This document shows positions 8,918 through 17,292 of a DNA stretch of 60,487 nucleotides, in pieces (position 1 is the first letter of the stretch; each line of letters opens with the position of its first letter). The notes beneath the pieces were generated by a model. That model worked only from the letters and a program-made list of their open reading frames with translations, was not told the origin of the DNA and ran no database searches. Source of the DNA: Caulobacter sp. 17J80-11 (lineage in GTDB: Bacteria; Pseudomonadota; Alphaproteobacteria; Caulobacterales; Caulobacteraceae); assembly GCF_014349105.1 (NCBI RefSeq), contig NZ_JACSJI010000023.1:1-60487 (forward strand), read 5' to 3'. A program made the position numbers and the translations under genes.

Positions 8918-10219
8918 ATGACCCAGCCCGATCCCGGCCAATCCGATCCCGGCCTCCCCGCGCGCCTCGCCGCCCTCGACCTGATCTCCACGGCCCTGGC
9001 GCGCCGGGGCGGACTGGACGAGGCCCTGTCCCATCCCGCCTTCGCCAAGCTGCCGCCGCAGGACCGCGGCTTCGCCCGCGCCCTGGCCATGGCCACCCTG
9101 CGCCGGCTGGGCGGCATCGACCGGGCGCTGGACGGGCGCATGCAGAAGCCGCCGCCGCAGGCGGTGCGCGAGCTGCTGCGCATCGGTGTGGCCCAGCTGT
9201 GGGCGCTGGACGTGCCGGATTTCGCGGCGGTGTCGACCACGGTGAAGCTGGCCGAGCGCGACGGTTCGACCCGCCCGTTCAAGGGCCTGATCAACGCCGT
9301 GCTGCGCGGCGTGGCCCGCGACGGCGCGCCGGGGATCGCCGCGGACGCCTGGCTGCCGTCCTGGATCTTCGCCCGCTGGGCCGCGGCCTTCGGCGAGGAG
9401 ACCGCGCGCGCGGTGGCCGCGACCGTCCCGCAGGAGCCGCCCACCGACCTGACCCTGCGCGATCCGGCCGAGGCCGAGCGCTGGGCCCAGGCGCTGGAGG
9501 CCGAGGTGCTGCCGGGCGGAAGCCTGCGCGTGCGCCGCAAGGGCGACCTGGCCGAATGGCCGGGCTTCGCCGAGGGCGCCTGGTGGGTGCAGGACGCCGC
9601 CGCCGCCGTTCCGGCCCGCTTGCTGGACGTGAAGCCGGTGCAGACCGCGCTCGACCTGTGCGCGGCGCCCGGCGGCAAGACCCTGCAGCTGGCCGCGGCC
9701 GGGGCCGAAGTGGTCGCGCTGGACCGCTCGCCCAACCGGCTGAAGCGGCTGAACGAGAACTTCGCGCGCATCGGCCTGAAGGTCGAAGCGCTCGCCGCCG
9801 ACGCCGAGGCCTGGGAGGACGCGCGCACCTTCGACGCCGTGCTGCTGGACGCGCCCTGCACCTCGACCGGGACCTTCCGGCGCAATCCCGACGTGCTGTG
9901 GGGCACCAAGCCGGCTGACATCGCCAAGCTGGCCGACGTTCAGCACCGGCTGCTGGACGCCGCGGCCGAGCGGGTCAAGCCGGGCGGGCGCCTCGTCTAC
10001 TGCGTCTGCTCGCTCGAGCGCGAGGAGGGCGAGGCCCAGATCATCGCCTTCCTGCGCCGCCGCCCGGACTTCACGACCGAGCCCTGCGCCCCGGGCGAGG
10101 CCGGCGCGCCTGAGGACGCGGTGACCAGGGAGGGCTGGCTGCGCATCCTGCCCTCGGAGTGGCCCGACCGCGGCGGCCTGGACGGCTTCTTCGCGGCGCG
10201 CCTGGTGCGGAAGGGGTGA
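8918..10219 (+). CDS. rsmB: 16S rRNA cytosine-967 C5-methyltransferase (RsmB/Sun family)
   Basis: 433 residues from ATG 8918; a GTG at 8837 is in frame but would add a tail with no family likeness. A NusB-like RNA-binding domain (residues about 10-145: RLAALDLISTALARRGGLDEAL ... KGLINAVLRGV) precedes the SAM-dependent domain. The SAM loop is ALDLCAAPGGKTLQLA. The motif IV cysteine is in LLDAPCTSTGTFRRNPD and the catalytic cysteine in VYCVCSLEREEGE. It methylates C967 of 16S rRNA in family members. Gene order with rpe downstream is common in Caulobacterales, though repeat A3 separates them here. Confidence 0.93.
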   Translation: MTQPDPGQSDPGLPARLAALDLISTALARRGGLDEALSHPAFAKLPPQDRGFARALAMATLRRLGGIDRALDGRMQKPPPQAVRELLRIGVAQLWALDVPDFAAVSTTVKLAERDGSTRPFKGLINAVLRGVARDGAPGIAADAWLPSWIFARWAAAFGEETARAVAATVPQEPPTDLTLRDPAEAERWAQALEAEVLPGGSLRVRRKGDLAEWPGFAEGAWWVQDAAAAVPARLLDVKPVQTALDLCAAPGGKTLQLAAAGAEVVALDRSPNRLKRLNENFARIGLKVEALAADAEAWEDARTFDAVLLDAPCTSTGTFRRNPDVLWGTKPADIAKLADVQHRLLDAAAERVKPGGRLVYCVCSLEREEGEAQIIAFLRRRPDFTTEPCAPGEAGAPEDAVTREGWLRILPSEWPDRGGLDGFFAARLVRKG

Positions 10220-10221
10220 GC

Positions 10222-10393
10222 CCCTCTCCTCCCTGTGAAGCGCAGCGAAACGGGGGAGGGGGAGCGCCGAAGGCGGTGGAGGGGGCGAACGGGCCGCGTC
10301 AACGGTGGAGGTTGATCGCGGGTGCATCGGCTCGCCCCCTCCACCACGCTTTGCGTGGTCCTCCTCCCCCGCGGCTCCGCCGCCGGGGAGGAG
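10222..10393. repeat. Composite palindromic intergenic repeat, family A copy 3
   Basis: It starts three bases after the rsmB stop codon. Left half CCCCTCTCCTCCCTGTGAAGCG plus CGCCGAAGGCG hairpin and GGTGGAGGGGGCGA. Right half TCGCCCCCTCCACC plus the ACGCTTTGCGT hairpin and CCTCCTCCCCCGCGG. The immediate placement after a stop codon suggests a terminator role in addition to being a dispersed repeat. Confidence 0.85.
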
Positions 10394-10475
10394 ATTGATG
10401 TTGATCAACCTTGACTCCGGCCCGCGCCACGCCGTCGCCCTTGCCGTGTTCGCGCGGGACACGTAAGTCCGGACC

Positions 10476-11141
10476 ATGACCGCGTCCGCTCCCCTGATCT
10501 GCCCGTCCATCCTGGCCAGCGACTTCGCCAAGCTCGGCGCCGAAGTGGCGGCGATCGAGGCGGCCGGGGCCGACTGGGTCCACGTCGACGTGATGGACGG
10601 CCACTTCGTGCCCAACATCACCATCGGCCCGGACGTGGTGAAGGCGCTGCGCCCGCACGCCAGGATCCCGTTCGACGTGCACCTGATGATCGCGCCGGTC
10701 GACCCGTTCCTGGAGGCGTTCCGCGCCGCCGGGGCCGATTATATGAGCGTGCACCCCGAATCGGGCCCGCACCTGCACCGCACGCTGCGCCGCATCCGCG
10801 AGCTGGGCGCCAAGCCCGGCGTGGTGCTGAATCCGGCCACCCCCGTGGAGATCGTCCACGAGGTGATGGAGGAGGTCGACCTGGTGCTGGTGATGTCGGT
10901 CAACCCCGGCTTCGGCGGCCAGAGCTTCATCTCGTCCCAGCTGCGCAAGATCGAGCGCATCCGCCGCATGCTGGACCAGGCCGGCTCCAAGGCCGTGCTG
11001 CAGGTCGACGGCGGGGTCAACGTTGACACCGCCAAGCGCTGCGTCGAGGCCGGCGCCACCGCGCTCGTGGCCGGCACCGCCGTGTTCAAGGGCGGCCCGG
11101 GCGTCTACGCCGACAACATCCGCGCCTTGAAGGGCGCCTGA
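10476..11141 (+). CDS. rpe: Ribulose-phosphate 3-epimerase
   Basis: 221 residues, full length. It interconverts ribulose 5-phosphate and xylulose 5-phosphate in the pentose phosphate path. TIM-barrel family signatures are present: ICPSILASDFAKLG, WVHVDVMDGHFVPNITIGP (metal Asp/His), FDVHLMI, VMSVNPGFGGQSF and the phosphate loop LQVDGGVN. The next gene begins 16 bases after the stop, so rpe is the first gene of a three-gene operon with a heparinase-fold protein and a sugar-nucleotide dehydratase. Confidence 0.98.
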   Translation: MTASAPLICPSILASDFAKLGAEVAAIEAAGADWVHVDVMDGHFVPNITIGPDVVKALRPHARIPFDVHLMIAPVDPFLEAFRAAGADYMSVHPESGPHLHRTLRRIRELGAKPGVVLNPATPVEIVHEVMEEVDLVLVMSVNPGFGGQSFISSQLRKIERIRRMLDQAGSKAVLQVDGGVNVDTAKRCVEAGATALVAGTAVFKGGPGVYADNIRALKGA

Positions 11142-11157
11142 GTCTGCGGGCGGGGGC

Positions 11158-12885
11158 ATGACGGACCAGCCGCTGCTCGGCCCCGTCCCGATCCGCCTGC
11201 CGCATCTGCCGTGGGTCGCCGCGGCCGCCCGCGTGGCCGCCCGACAGGCCGCGGTCGAAAGCTTCGGCGTCCCCGGCTACGGCCTGACCCTGGCCTTCCC
11301 CAAGGCGGCGGGCTTCGCCGTCGCGCCGCGCGACTTCCGCCCCGGCGACGCCCAGTCCGCGCGGCTTTTGCTGTCCGGCCGCTATCACTTCGCCGGCGCC
11401 CTGCTCGAGGTCGGGCGCGGCGGCGACCCCTGGAACCGCCCCAGCCCCACTCGAGCCTTCGCGGTCGAGCTGCACCGCTTCGCCTGGCTGCCGCACCTGG
11501 TCCGGGTCGGCGGGCCCGGCGTGGCCGAGGGCCTGCGCCTGGTCGCGTCCTGGGCCGACACCTTCGGGGCCTGGTCGCCCTTCGCCTGGGGCCGCGAGGT
11601 GTTGTCGCGCCGGGTGTTCAACCTGGCCTGCGCCGCCCCATACCTGGCCGCCGCCGGCGAGCCGGCCGACGCCGTGTGGCTGGCCGACCTGCTGGCCCGC
11701 CAGGCGCGCCACCTGCTGCGCCTGCCCGACGACCGGGCCTGGGCGGCCGAGCACACCGCCGCGGTCGCCCTGGCCGGCGCGGCGCTGGCCGACCCGGCGG
11801 GCCACGGCCTGCTGGCCCGCGCCCTGCCCCGCCTGCGCCGGGGGCTCGGCCGCGCGGTCCTGCCGGACGGCAGCCACGCCTCGCGCAGTCCCGAGGCCGG
11901 GCTGGAGCTGCTGTTCGACCTGCTGGCCCTGGACGACGCCCTGCATCGGCTGGGCCGCGCCGCCCCGCCGGAGCTGAACCGCGCCATCGACCGCCTGACC
12001 CAGGGCCTGCGGACCTTGCGCCTCGGCGACGGCCGGCTGGCCTGCTTCCAGGGCGGCGAGGCGTCGACCGCCGCCCGGGTCGACGCCGCCCTCGCCCACG
12101 ACGGCTCCGAAGGGCGGGTCCCGCGCGAGCTGCCCGACGGGCGCTATCACCGGCTCGAAGGCCAGATGCTGCAGGTGATGCTGGACGCCGGCGCGCCGGC
12201 GCGGGGCGTCTACGCGGTGTCCGCCTGCGCCCAGCCGCTGGCCGTCGAGGTGGTCTGCGGCCGCGACCGGCTGATCACCAACGCCGGCTGGAGCGAGCGG
12301 GTCCACGACCGCCAGGGCTTCCGCCTGACCGCCGCCGGCTCCACCGTCTCGCTGGGCGAGCACTCGGTGCTGACGCCGCTGGACGGCAAGCTGGCCGAGA
12401 TCCTCGGCGCGCGGCTGGACGGGCCGGCCTTCCGGGTCGAGACGCGCCGCCAGGACGTCGACGGCGCCCTGTGGGTCGAAGCCGCCCACGACGGCTGGGT
12501 CGCGCGCTACGGCCTCGCCCATGAGCGGCGGCTGTACGTCGACGCCCGGGCCGACGAACTGCGCGGCGAGGACCGGCTGGAACCGGTCGGCGTGCGGCCC
12601 CGGCCGCTGGCCACGCCCTACGCCGTGCGCTTCCATCTACACCCTGAGGTGCAGGTGTCGCTGGCGCGCGATCGGAAAAGCGTTCTTTTGCGCGGACCTT
12701 CCGGCCGCGGTTGGTGGTTCCGAACCGACGCCGGGGAGGTCTCCATCGAACCGTCCGCCCACTTCGAGAACGGAACGCCGCGCAAGACCTCGCAGATCGT
12801 GCTGAGGGGCGTGGCGCGCACCGACGCACCCACCCGGGTGCGCTGGAAGCTGGCGCCGGCCGGCGCGGCGGAGACGCCTGTATGA
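11158..12885 (+). CDS. Heparinase II/III family protein
   Basis: 575 residues, no signal peptide. The N-terminal two thirds are helical, as in the alginate lyase / heparinase toroid (WNRPSPTRAFAVELHRFAWLP, DGSHASRSPEAGLELLFDLLALDDAL). The C-terminal third, from about residue 310, has the beta-sandwich blocks of heparinase II/III proteins (DGRYHRLEGQ, GHRLS-like RQGFRLTAAGSTVSL, YGLAHERRLYVD). Members cleave uronic-acid polysaccharides, but lack of a signal peptide argues for a cytosolic or capsule-assembly role. Its stop overlaps the next start by ATGA, so translation is coupled. Confidence 0.9.
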   Translation: MTDQPLLGPVPIRLPHLPWVAAAARVAARQAAVESFGVPGYGLTLAFPKAAGFAVAPRDFRPGDAQSARLLLSGRYHFAGALLEVGRGGDPWNRPSPTRAFAVELHRFAWLPHLVRVGGPGVAEGLRLVASWADTFGAWSPFAWGREVLSRRVFNLACAAPYLAAAGEPADAVWLADLLARQARHLLRLPDDRAWAAEHTAAVALAGAALADPAGHGLLARALPRLRRGLGRAVLPDGSHASRSPEAGLELLFDLLALDDALHRLGRAAPPELNRAIDRLTQGLRTLRLGDGRLACFQGGEASTAARVDAALAHDGSEGRVPRELPDGRYHRLEGQMLQVMLDAGAPARGVYAVSACAQPLAVEVVCGRDRLITNAGWSERVHDRQGFRLTAAGSTVSLGEHSVLTPLDGKLAEILGARLDGPAFRVETRRQDVDGALWVEAAHDGWVARYGLAHERRLYVDARADELRGEDRLEPVGVRPRPLATPYAVRFHLHPEVQVSLARDRKSVLLRGPSGRGWWFRTDAGEVSIEPSAHFENGTPRKTSQIVLRGVARTDAPTRVRWKLAPAGAAETPV

Positions 12886-13955
12886 ACCTGAGCGCCGCCG
12901 ACCTGCTGGCCCGGCCGGCGCGGGTTCTGGACCTTGATCCTGTCCGCTCGCTGGTCGAGGGGCGGCGGGTGCTGGTCACCGGCGCGGGCGGCACCATCGG
13001 CGGCGAGCTGACCCGCCAGGTGGCGGCGCTGAACCCCGAGCGGCTCGTCCTGCTCGACGCCTCGGAATACAACCTCTACGCCGCCGACCAGGAGATGGGC
13101 GTCCGCTTCGCCGAGACCGACTGGACGGCGGAGCTCGGCGACGTGCGCGACCGGCGCCGGATGGAGACCCTGTTCGCCCGCGAGCGGCCCGACGTTGTGC
13201 TGCACGCCGCCGCCCTGAAGCACGTGCCGCTGATGGAGACCCATCCGTGCGAGGCGGTGCTGACCAATGTCGGCGGGGCGCTCAACGTCATGCGCCTGGC
13301 CCGCGAGGGCGCCTCGGCCTTCGTGTTCATCTCTACCGACAAGGCGGTCAACCCGACCAACGTGATGGGCGCGACCAAGCGGATCGCCGAGCGGGTGGTC
13401 CAGGCCCTGGCCCCGGACGGTTCGGCCCGGGCCGCCGTGGTCCGGTTCGGCAACGTGCTGGGCTCGGCCGGCTCGGTGATCCCGCTGTTCCAGCGCCAGA
13501 TCGCGTCCGGCGGCCCGCTCACCGTCACCCACCCCGACATGGTCCGCTGGTTCATGACCGTTGAGGAGAGCGCCGGCCTCGTGCTGCAGGCCGCCGGCCT
13601 GCCGGCGGGACCCGGCGACAGCGCCGTCTTCGTGCTCGACATGGGCGAGCCGGTCCGCATCGACGAGCTGGCGCGGCGGCTGATCCGCCAGCACGGCCTG
13701 CGCCCGGAGGTCGACGTGGGCGTGGTCTATACGGGCCTGCGCCCGGGCGAGAAGCTGGCCGAGGAAATCTTCTACGCCGCCGAGGACGTCGCCCCGACCA
13801 GCCTGGACGGGGTGATGGTCGCCCGCGAAGAGGGCGAGCCGTGGCACCTGCTGGAGGGCCCGCTGCTGGAGCTGCTCGACGCCGCCGCCCAGCGCCGCGA
13901 GAAGCACACCCAGGACTGGCTGCAGGCCTTGGAGCCGGCCTTCCGGCCGGGGTGA
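12882..13955 (+). CDS. Soluble CapD/FlmA-like nucleotide-sugar 4,6-dehydratase
   Basis: 357 residues from ATG 12882, which overlaps the heparinase stop by 4 bases. Rossmann loop VTGAGGTIGGEL at residues 32-43; catalytic block STDKAVNPTNVMGATK with Ser/Thr 151-152, Met162 and Lys166. This is the SMK triad of the WbpM/PglF group, where Met replaces the usual Tyr. Those enzymes are about 600 residues with membrane helices; this one is a soluble short form. It probably makes a UDP-4-keto-6-deoxy sugar for surface polysaccharide or flagellin glycan. Which sugar is unknown. Confidence 0.92.
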   Translation: MNLSAADLLARPARVLDLDPVRSLVEGRRVLVTGAGGTIGGELTRQVAALNPERLVLLDASEYNLYAADQEMGVRFAETDWTAELGDVRDRRRMETLFARERPDVVLHAAALKHVPLMETHPCEAVLTNVGGALNVMRLAREGASAFVFISTDKAVNPTNVMGATKRIAERVVQALAPDGSARAAVVRFGNVLGSAGSVIPLFQRQIASGGPLTVTHPDMVRWFMTVEESAGLVLQAAGLPAGPGDSAVFVLDMGEPVRIDELARRLIRQHGLRPEVDVGVVYTGLRPGEKLAEEIFYAAEDVAPTSLDGVMVAREEGEPWHLLEGPLLELLDAAAQRREKHTQDWLQALEPAFRPG

Positions 13956-14012
13956 GTTCGCCTCACGCCGGCGGCGCGCTCCAGGATTTCCGCTCGCGGT
14001 CGCCCGCCCCCG

Positions 14013-15194
14013 TTACTCCGGACACTCAAATCTCACCTCGAGCGCGGCCCCGCCGCCCGGGTTGGCGGCCAGCTTCGCTTCGCCATGGATCTGCTTGGCG
14101 AACACCTCGATCAGCCTCAGGCCGAGGCCGCCTGAGGCGGCGCCCTCCGGCGGGCCCACCCCGTCGTCGGCGATCGTGATGCGGGCTTCCGATCCGCGAA
14201 CCCGCAGGCTCACCTTCAGCCGCCCCGGGCGTCCGCCCGGGAAAGCGTACTTCATGGCGTTGGTGATCGCTTCGCTCGTGATCAGTCCAATGGGAACGAC
14301 GAGGTCCGGCGGCCAGAACGCGTCGTCGGCGTCGATCTGCAGATCGATCCTTTGCGGCGCGCTCTCCATCGAGGCGATGAGCTTCGGCGCCAGCCGGGCC
14401 AGGTAGTCCGCCACCTCGATGTGAGCGGGATCTTCGCCCTGGTAGAGCATGGCGTGCGCTTCGGCGACCCAGGCCAGCCGTTCGATGGCGGTCTTGAGGG
14501 CGGCGCGGGTCTCCGGGCTTTCGGTCCGGCCCGCCTGGGCCTGCAGCAGCGACATGACCAGCTGGATCGCGTTCTTGGCGCGGTGGTCGATCTCCTGGGC
14601 CAGGGCGCCCTTCTCGGCCAGGTGCCGCTCGTTGTCGGCCAAGGCGTCCCGCAGCACGTGCTCGGCGCTGCGCCTCCGCTCGACTTCGGCCTTAAGGCGC
14701 GCCAGCGTGCGTTCCAGCCGCGCTGTGCGCGCCCTCACCCGCGCCTCCAGGGTTTCCGCCAACTCCTCGATCCTGTGGCCCCGCGCGACGCTGGCGGTGA
14801 CGTCGACCAGGGACGAGACCCGTCGCACGACGCGGCCGTCCTCGACGACCGGCGCGACAGTCTGCGAAACCCACACCGGGCGGCCGCCCTTCGCGTAGAG
14901 CTCGAGCTCCACGGTCACGTTCCCGTCTGCGACGGCCGCATCCAGCCGGCGTGCGACCTCAGGGTCGGTCCCCGGCCCGTGCAGCAGTCGCCAGCTGCGC
15001 CCGACGATCTCTGCGCGGTCGTAGCCGAACACGGTGGTGAAGGCGGTGTTGGCGTAGATCACGACGTCGCCGTCCGGGGCGGGCTCCAGCACCAGCAGGG
15101 GCGCCGGCGTCGTCTCGGCCGCCTCGACGAACGCGCCGCCACGTCGCTCCGCCGCCTCCAGCTTCCGCTTCTCGTCGTCCTGGCCGGAAGGCAT
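14013..15194 (-). CDS. PAS (LOV-like, no cysteine) sensor histidine kinase, HisKA_2 type
   Basis: 393 residues from ATG 15194. PAS domain at about 25-140 looks like a LOV domain (YANTAFTTVFGYDRAEIVG, GRSWRLLHGPGTD), but the photoactive cysteine of the GRNCRFLQ motif is Trp68 and the flavin-contact region is also altered (PVWVSQ). A coiled linker (EELAETLEARVRARTARLERTLARL) leads to a HisKA_2 dimer helix with phospho-acceptor His204 (EIDHRAKNAIQLVMSLL). The ATPase N-box is LITSEAITNAMKYAFPGG and the G-box GLGLRLIEVFA. No response regulator is adjacent. An EcfG-type promoter lies upstream, so it may belong to the general stress circuit. Confidence 0.93.
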   Translation of the reverse strand: MPSGQDDEKRKLEAAERRGGAFVEAAETTPAPLLVLEPAPDGDVVIYANTAFTTVFGYDRAEIVGRSWRLLHGPGTDPEVARRLDAAVADGNVTVELELYAKGGRPVWVSQTVAPVVEDGRVVRRVSSLVDVTASVARGHRIEELAETLEARVRARTARLERTLARLKAEVERRRSAEHVLRDALADNERHLAEKGALAQEIDHRAKNAIQLVMSLLQAQAGRTESPETRAALKTAIERLAWVAEAHAMLYQGEDPAHIEVADYLARLAPKLIASMESAPQRIDLQIDADDAFWPPDLVVPIGLITSEAITNAMKYAFPGGRPGRLKVSLRVRGSEARITIADDGVGPPEGAASGGLGLRLIEVFAKQIHGEAKLAANPGGGAALEVRFECPE

Positions 15195-15252
15195 GGCTCG
15201 ACTGCCGCCTACGTGAATAGCGAAGAGCGCGATGCGCGCCCGCTCATCGGCG

Positions 15253-15277
15253 AACCCCCCGCTGAACCGGACGTTCC
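15253..15277 (-). promoter_or_regulatory. Candidate EcfG-type promoter for the LOV-like kinase
   Basis: On the minus strand GGAAC (15277-15273) is followed after 17 bases by GTT (15255-15253). This equals the general-stress sigma factor (EcfG/SigT) pattern GGAAC-N16/17-(C)GTT. The predicted start site would be about 50 bases before the kinase start codon. Confidence 0.5.
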
Positions 15278-15328
15278 CTCTTCGGGAGCGGCGGGGCGAT
15301 GGCGGGGCGGCGAACTGGAAAGAGCGCG

Positions 15329-15592
15329 ATGGCGTCAAAATCCCAAGGGATTCCCGATCTCGAACAGCGCCTGCTCGCTGAAGAGCGGTTGCTGAGCACG
15401 CTCGTCGCGGTCCTGTCCGCCCGAGATCCGAGCATCCTCGACGAGTTGGAGGAGGTGTTCTCCAATCCGGAGTTCGCTTCGGACCCGGCCGGCCGCGCCG
15501 CGACCCAGGTCTGGAGGCGGGTGGCCGACGATCTCGCCCGCACGCGCTCCATGGTCTCCAGCGGCGGCGGCCTCTGGCCGGCTGCCCGCTGA
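15329..15592 (+). CDS. Small hypothetical protein, helical
   Basis: 87 residues from ATG 15329, preferred over an earlier in-frame GTG/ATG (15299) because GGAAAGAG stands just upstream. The protein is leucine- and charge-rich (LEQRLLAEERLLSTLVAVLSARDPSILDELEEVF), likely all helix, without signal peptide or membrane segment. It is divergent from the LOV-like kinase gene and is the first of two small plus-strand genes. Function unknown. Confidence 0.6.
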   Translation: MASKSQGIPDLEQRLLAEERLLSTLVAVLSARDPSILDELEEVFSNPEFASDPAGRAATQVWRRVADDLARTRSMVSSGGGLWPAAR

Positions 15593-15633
15593 GGGCTGCG
15601 GAACCGACCACGCAGAAGACGCGAGTGTGCGAC

Positions 15634-15807
15634 ATGCCGAAAACAACGAGCGGCCGGAACAAGAACGAGCTTGAGAATGAGCGCGAAGCCGAGGCCCGCG
15701 CCCGCGCCCGTCATGGCGAGACGGATCGCCGGGACGCCCGCAACGTGGCCGAACGCGCGGAGCGAACGGGGCCGGCGCCCCCGGACGACAACGACAGGCC
15801 TGACTGA
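15634..15807 (+). CDS. Very small charged protein (doubtful)
   Basis: 57 residues from ATG 15634; a GTG at 15625 is also possible. Extremely hydrophilic and Glu/Arg-rich (NELENEREAEARARARHGETDRRDARN), with a Pro/Asp tail, so probably disordered. Small hydrophilic proteins of this sort are common in bacterial stress regulons, but composition alone cannot prove it is a gene. It lies 41 bases after the previous small gene in the same direction. Confidence 0.4.
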   Translation: MPKTTSGRNKNELENEREAEARARARHGETDRRDARNVAERAERTGPAPPDDNDRPD

Positions 15808-15824
15808 GCCCCGACGGGGTCGGC

Positions 15825-16100
15825 TCAGGACCTCGCGATCAACGAGGAGAGCCCCACCATCTCGGAGTCGGTGAGGACGATGTTGATCGTGCACGTCTGC
15901 TCGTCGCCTTCGCCGGAATACATGTAGATCCGGCTCTCGACATACCGGAGCAAGGGATCCTTGCCGCCGAGCATGACGTGGTCGCCGCTCGCCGGCAGCA
16001 GCGTCGGGTGGATGTCCGGCGCGAACGTGAAGGGGACCTGGAGGATCTGCGGGAGGGTGTCGCCTTTAGGACGATACTGGAACTGGATCGCGTAGCGCAT
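15825..16100 (-). CDS. Small hypothetical protein, beta-rich
   Basis: 91 residues from ATG 16100, preferred over longer in-frame starts because AAAGG sits upstream and the sequence before it is Arg/Pro/Gly-rich like noncoding shadow. The pattern alternates as in a beta-sheet domain (RYAIQFQYRPKGDTLPQILQVPFTF, GDHVMLGG, YVESRIYMYSG, QTCTINIVLTD). No signal peptide. An EcfG-type promoter stands 90 bases upstream. Function not recognised. Confidence 0.7.
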   Translation of the reverse strand: MRYAIQFQYRPKGDTLPQILQVPFTFAPDIHPTLLPASGDHVMLGGKDPLLRYVESRIYMYSGEGDEQTCTINIVLTDSEMVGLSSLIARS

Positions 16101-16189
16101 TGGAACGCCTTTCCCTCGGCTCCCGCTCCAGACAGATGGAGGCGCATGCGGGCAAACCAAGCGACAGCACGGCCGCCCTCTAGGGCCTG

Positions 16190-16214
16190 AACCGGCCACC
16201 CGCCGACACGTTCC
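16190..16214 (-). promoter_or_regulatory. Candidate EcfG-type promoter for the 91-residue protein gene
   Basis: Minus strand GGAAC (16214-16210), 17 bases, then GGTT with GTT at 16192-16190. This fits the general stress promoter form. It lies between the small gene (start 16100) and the divergent desaturase gene (start 16247). Confidence 0.45.
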
Positions 16215-16246
16215 ACTCCGTGAACCCGAACGTCGGAGGGCCGTGG

Positions 16247-17281
16247 ATGAACAGGCCAGGCGATGTCGCCCCGCCATCCTTGCGGCCGGACGAGGCCGCG
16301 CAGGCGTGGCCCCGAACGCTCGCCGTCTATCGGACCCCCAGCACCCGGCGCGGCCTGTGGGAACTGGTCGTCACCGCGGGGCCGCTGGCCCTGCTCTGGG
16401 GGTTGGCGTGGACAACGCTCGAACGCGGCTGGTGGTGGGGGCTGCTGCTGGCGGTCCCGGCCGCGGGTTTTCTGGTCCGCCTGTTCATGATCCAGCACGA
16501 CTGCGGTCACGGCGCCTTCTTTCCCCGGCGGGCGGCCAACGACTGGGTCGGCCGCGCCATCGGCGTCCTCACCCTGACCCCTTACGACTGCTGGCGGCGG
16601 CAGCACGCCTCGCACCACGCCGGCTCGGGCAATCTCGACCGCGACGCGTTCGGCGGGATCGAGACCCTGGCGGTGGCGGACTACCTGGCCATGTCATGGC
16701 CGCGGCGGCTGCGTTACCGGCTGTTCCGCCACCCGCTGGTGCAGTTCGGCCTGGGCCCGGCCTACCTGTTCCTGCTGCAGCAACGCGTGCCGTTCGGGTT
16801 CATGCGCAAGGGCTGGCGGTCCTGGATCAGCGCCATGGGCACCAACCTGGCCTTCGCCGCCTTCGCGGCCGCCGGCGCGGCCCTGTTCGGGACGGCCGCG
16901 TTCCTGGGGGTCTACCTGCTCACCCTGATGCTGGCCGCCACCGCCGGGGTCTGGCTGTTTTACGTGCAGCACCAGTTCGAGCGGACCTTCTGGGCTCGGG
17001 ACGGCGAGTGGGTGCTGCAAGAGGCGGCGCTGAAGGGCAGCTCCTACTACGAGCTGCCGACCCCGCTGCGCTGGCTGACCGCCAACATCGGGGTGCACCA
17101 CGTCCACCACCTGAACAGCCGCATTCCGTTCTATCGCCTCTACGACGTGCTGAAGGACCACCCGGAACTGACGCGGCAGGGTCGGCTGACCCTGCGCGAA
17201 AGCCTGGGATGCGTGCGGTTGGCGCTGTGGGACGAGGCGAGCGGACGGCTGGTGTCGTTCCGGGACCTGCGCCGGGCCTGA
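16247..17281 (+). CDS. Membrane fatty acid desaturase
   Basis: 344 residues from ATG 16247, chosen because GGAGGG ends 6 bases upstream; a GTG at 16220 is in frame. The three histidine boxes of the membrane di-iron desaturases are present: HDCGH (84-88), HASHH (120-124) and HHVHH (284-288), with an extra QHQFE (241-245). Two paired hydrophobic segments lie before the first box and two between the second and third. This layout is that of acyl-lipid omega-3/omega-6 desaturases (DesA/FAD2 type), which keep membranes fluid. The nearby cold-shock gene would fit such a role, though no shared control is visible. Confidence 0.93.
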   Translation: MNRPGDVAPPSLRPDEAAQAWPRTLAVYRTPSTRRGLWELVVTAGPLALLWGLAWTTLERGWWWGLLLAVPAAGFLVRLFMIQHDCGHGAFFPRRAANDWVGRAIGVLTLTPYDCWRRQHASHHAGSGNLDRDAFGGIETLAVADYLAMSWPRRLRYRLFRHPLVQFGLGPAYLFLLQQRVPFGFMRKGWRSWISAMGTNLAFAAFAAAGAALFGTAAFLGVYLLTLMLAATAGVWLFYVQHQFERTFWARDGEWVLQEAALKGSSYYELPTPLRWLTANIGVHHVHHLNSRIPFYRLYDVLKDHPELTRQGRLTLRESLGCVRLALWDEASGRLVSFRDLRRA

Positions 17282-17292
17282 GCCCGTCGGCG

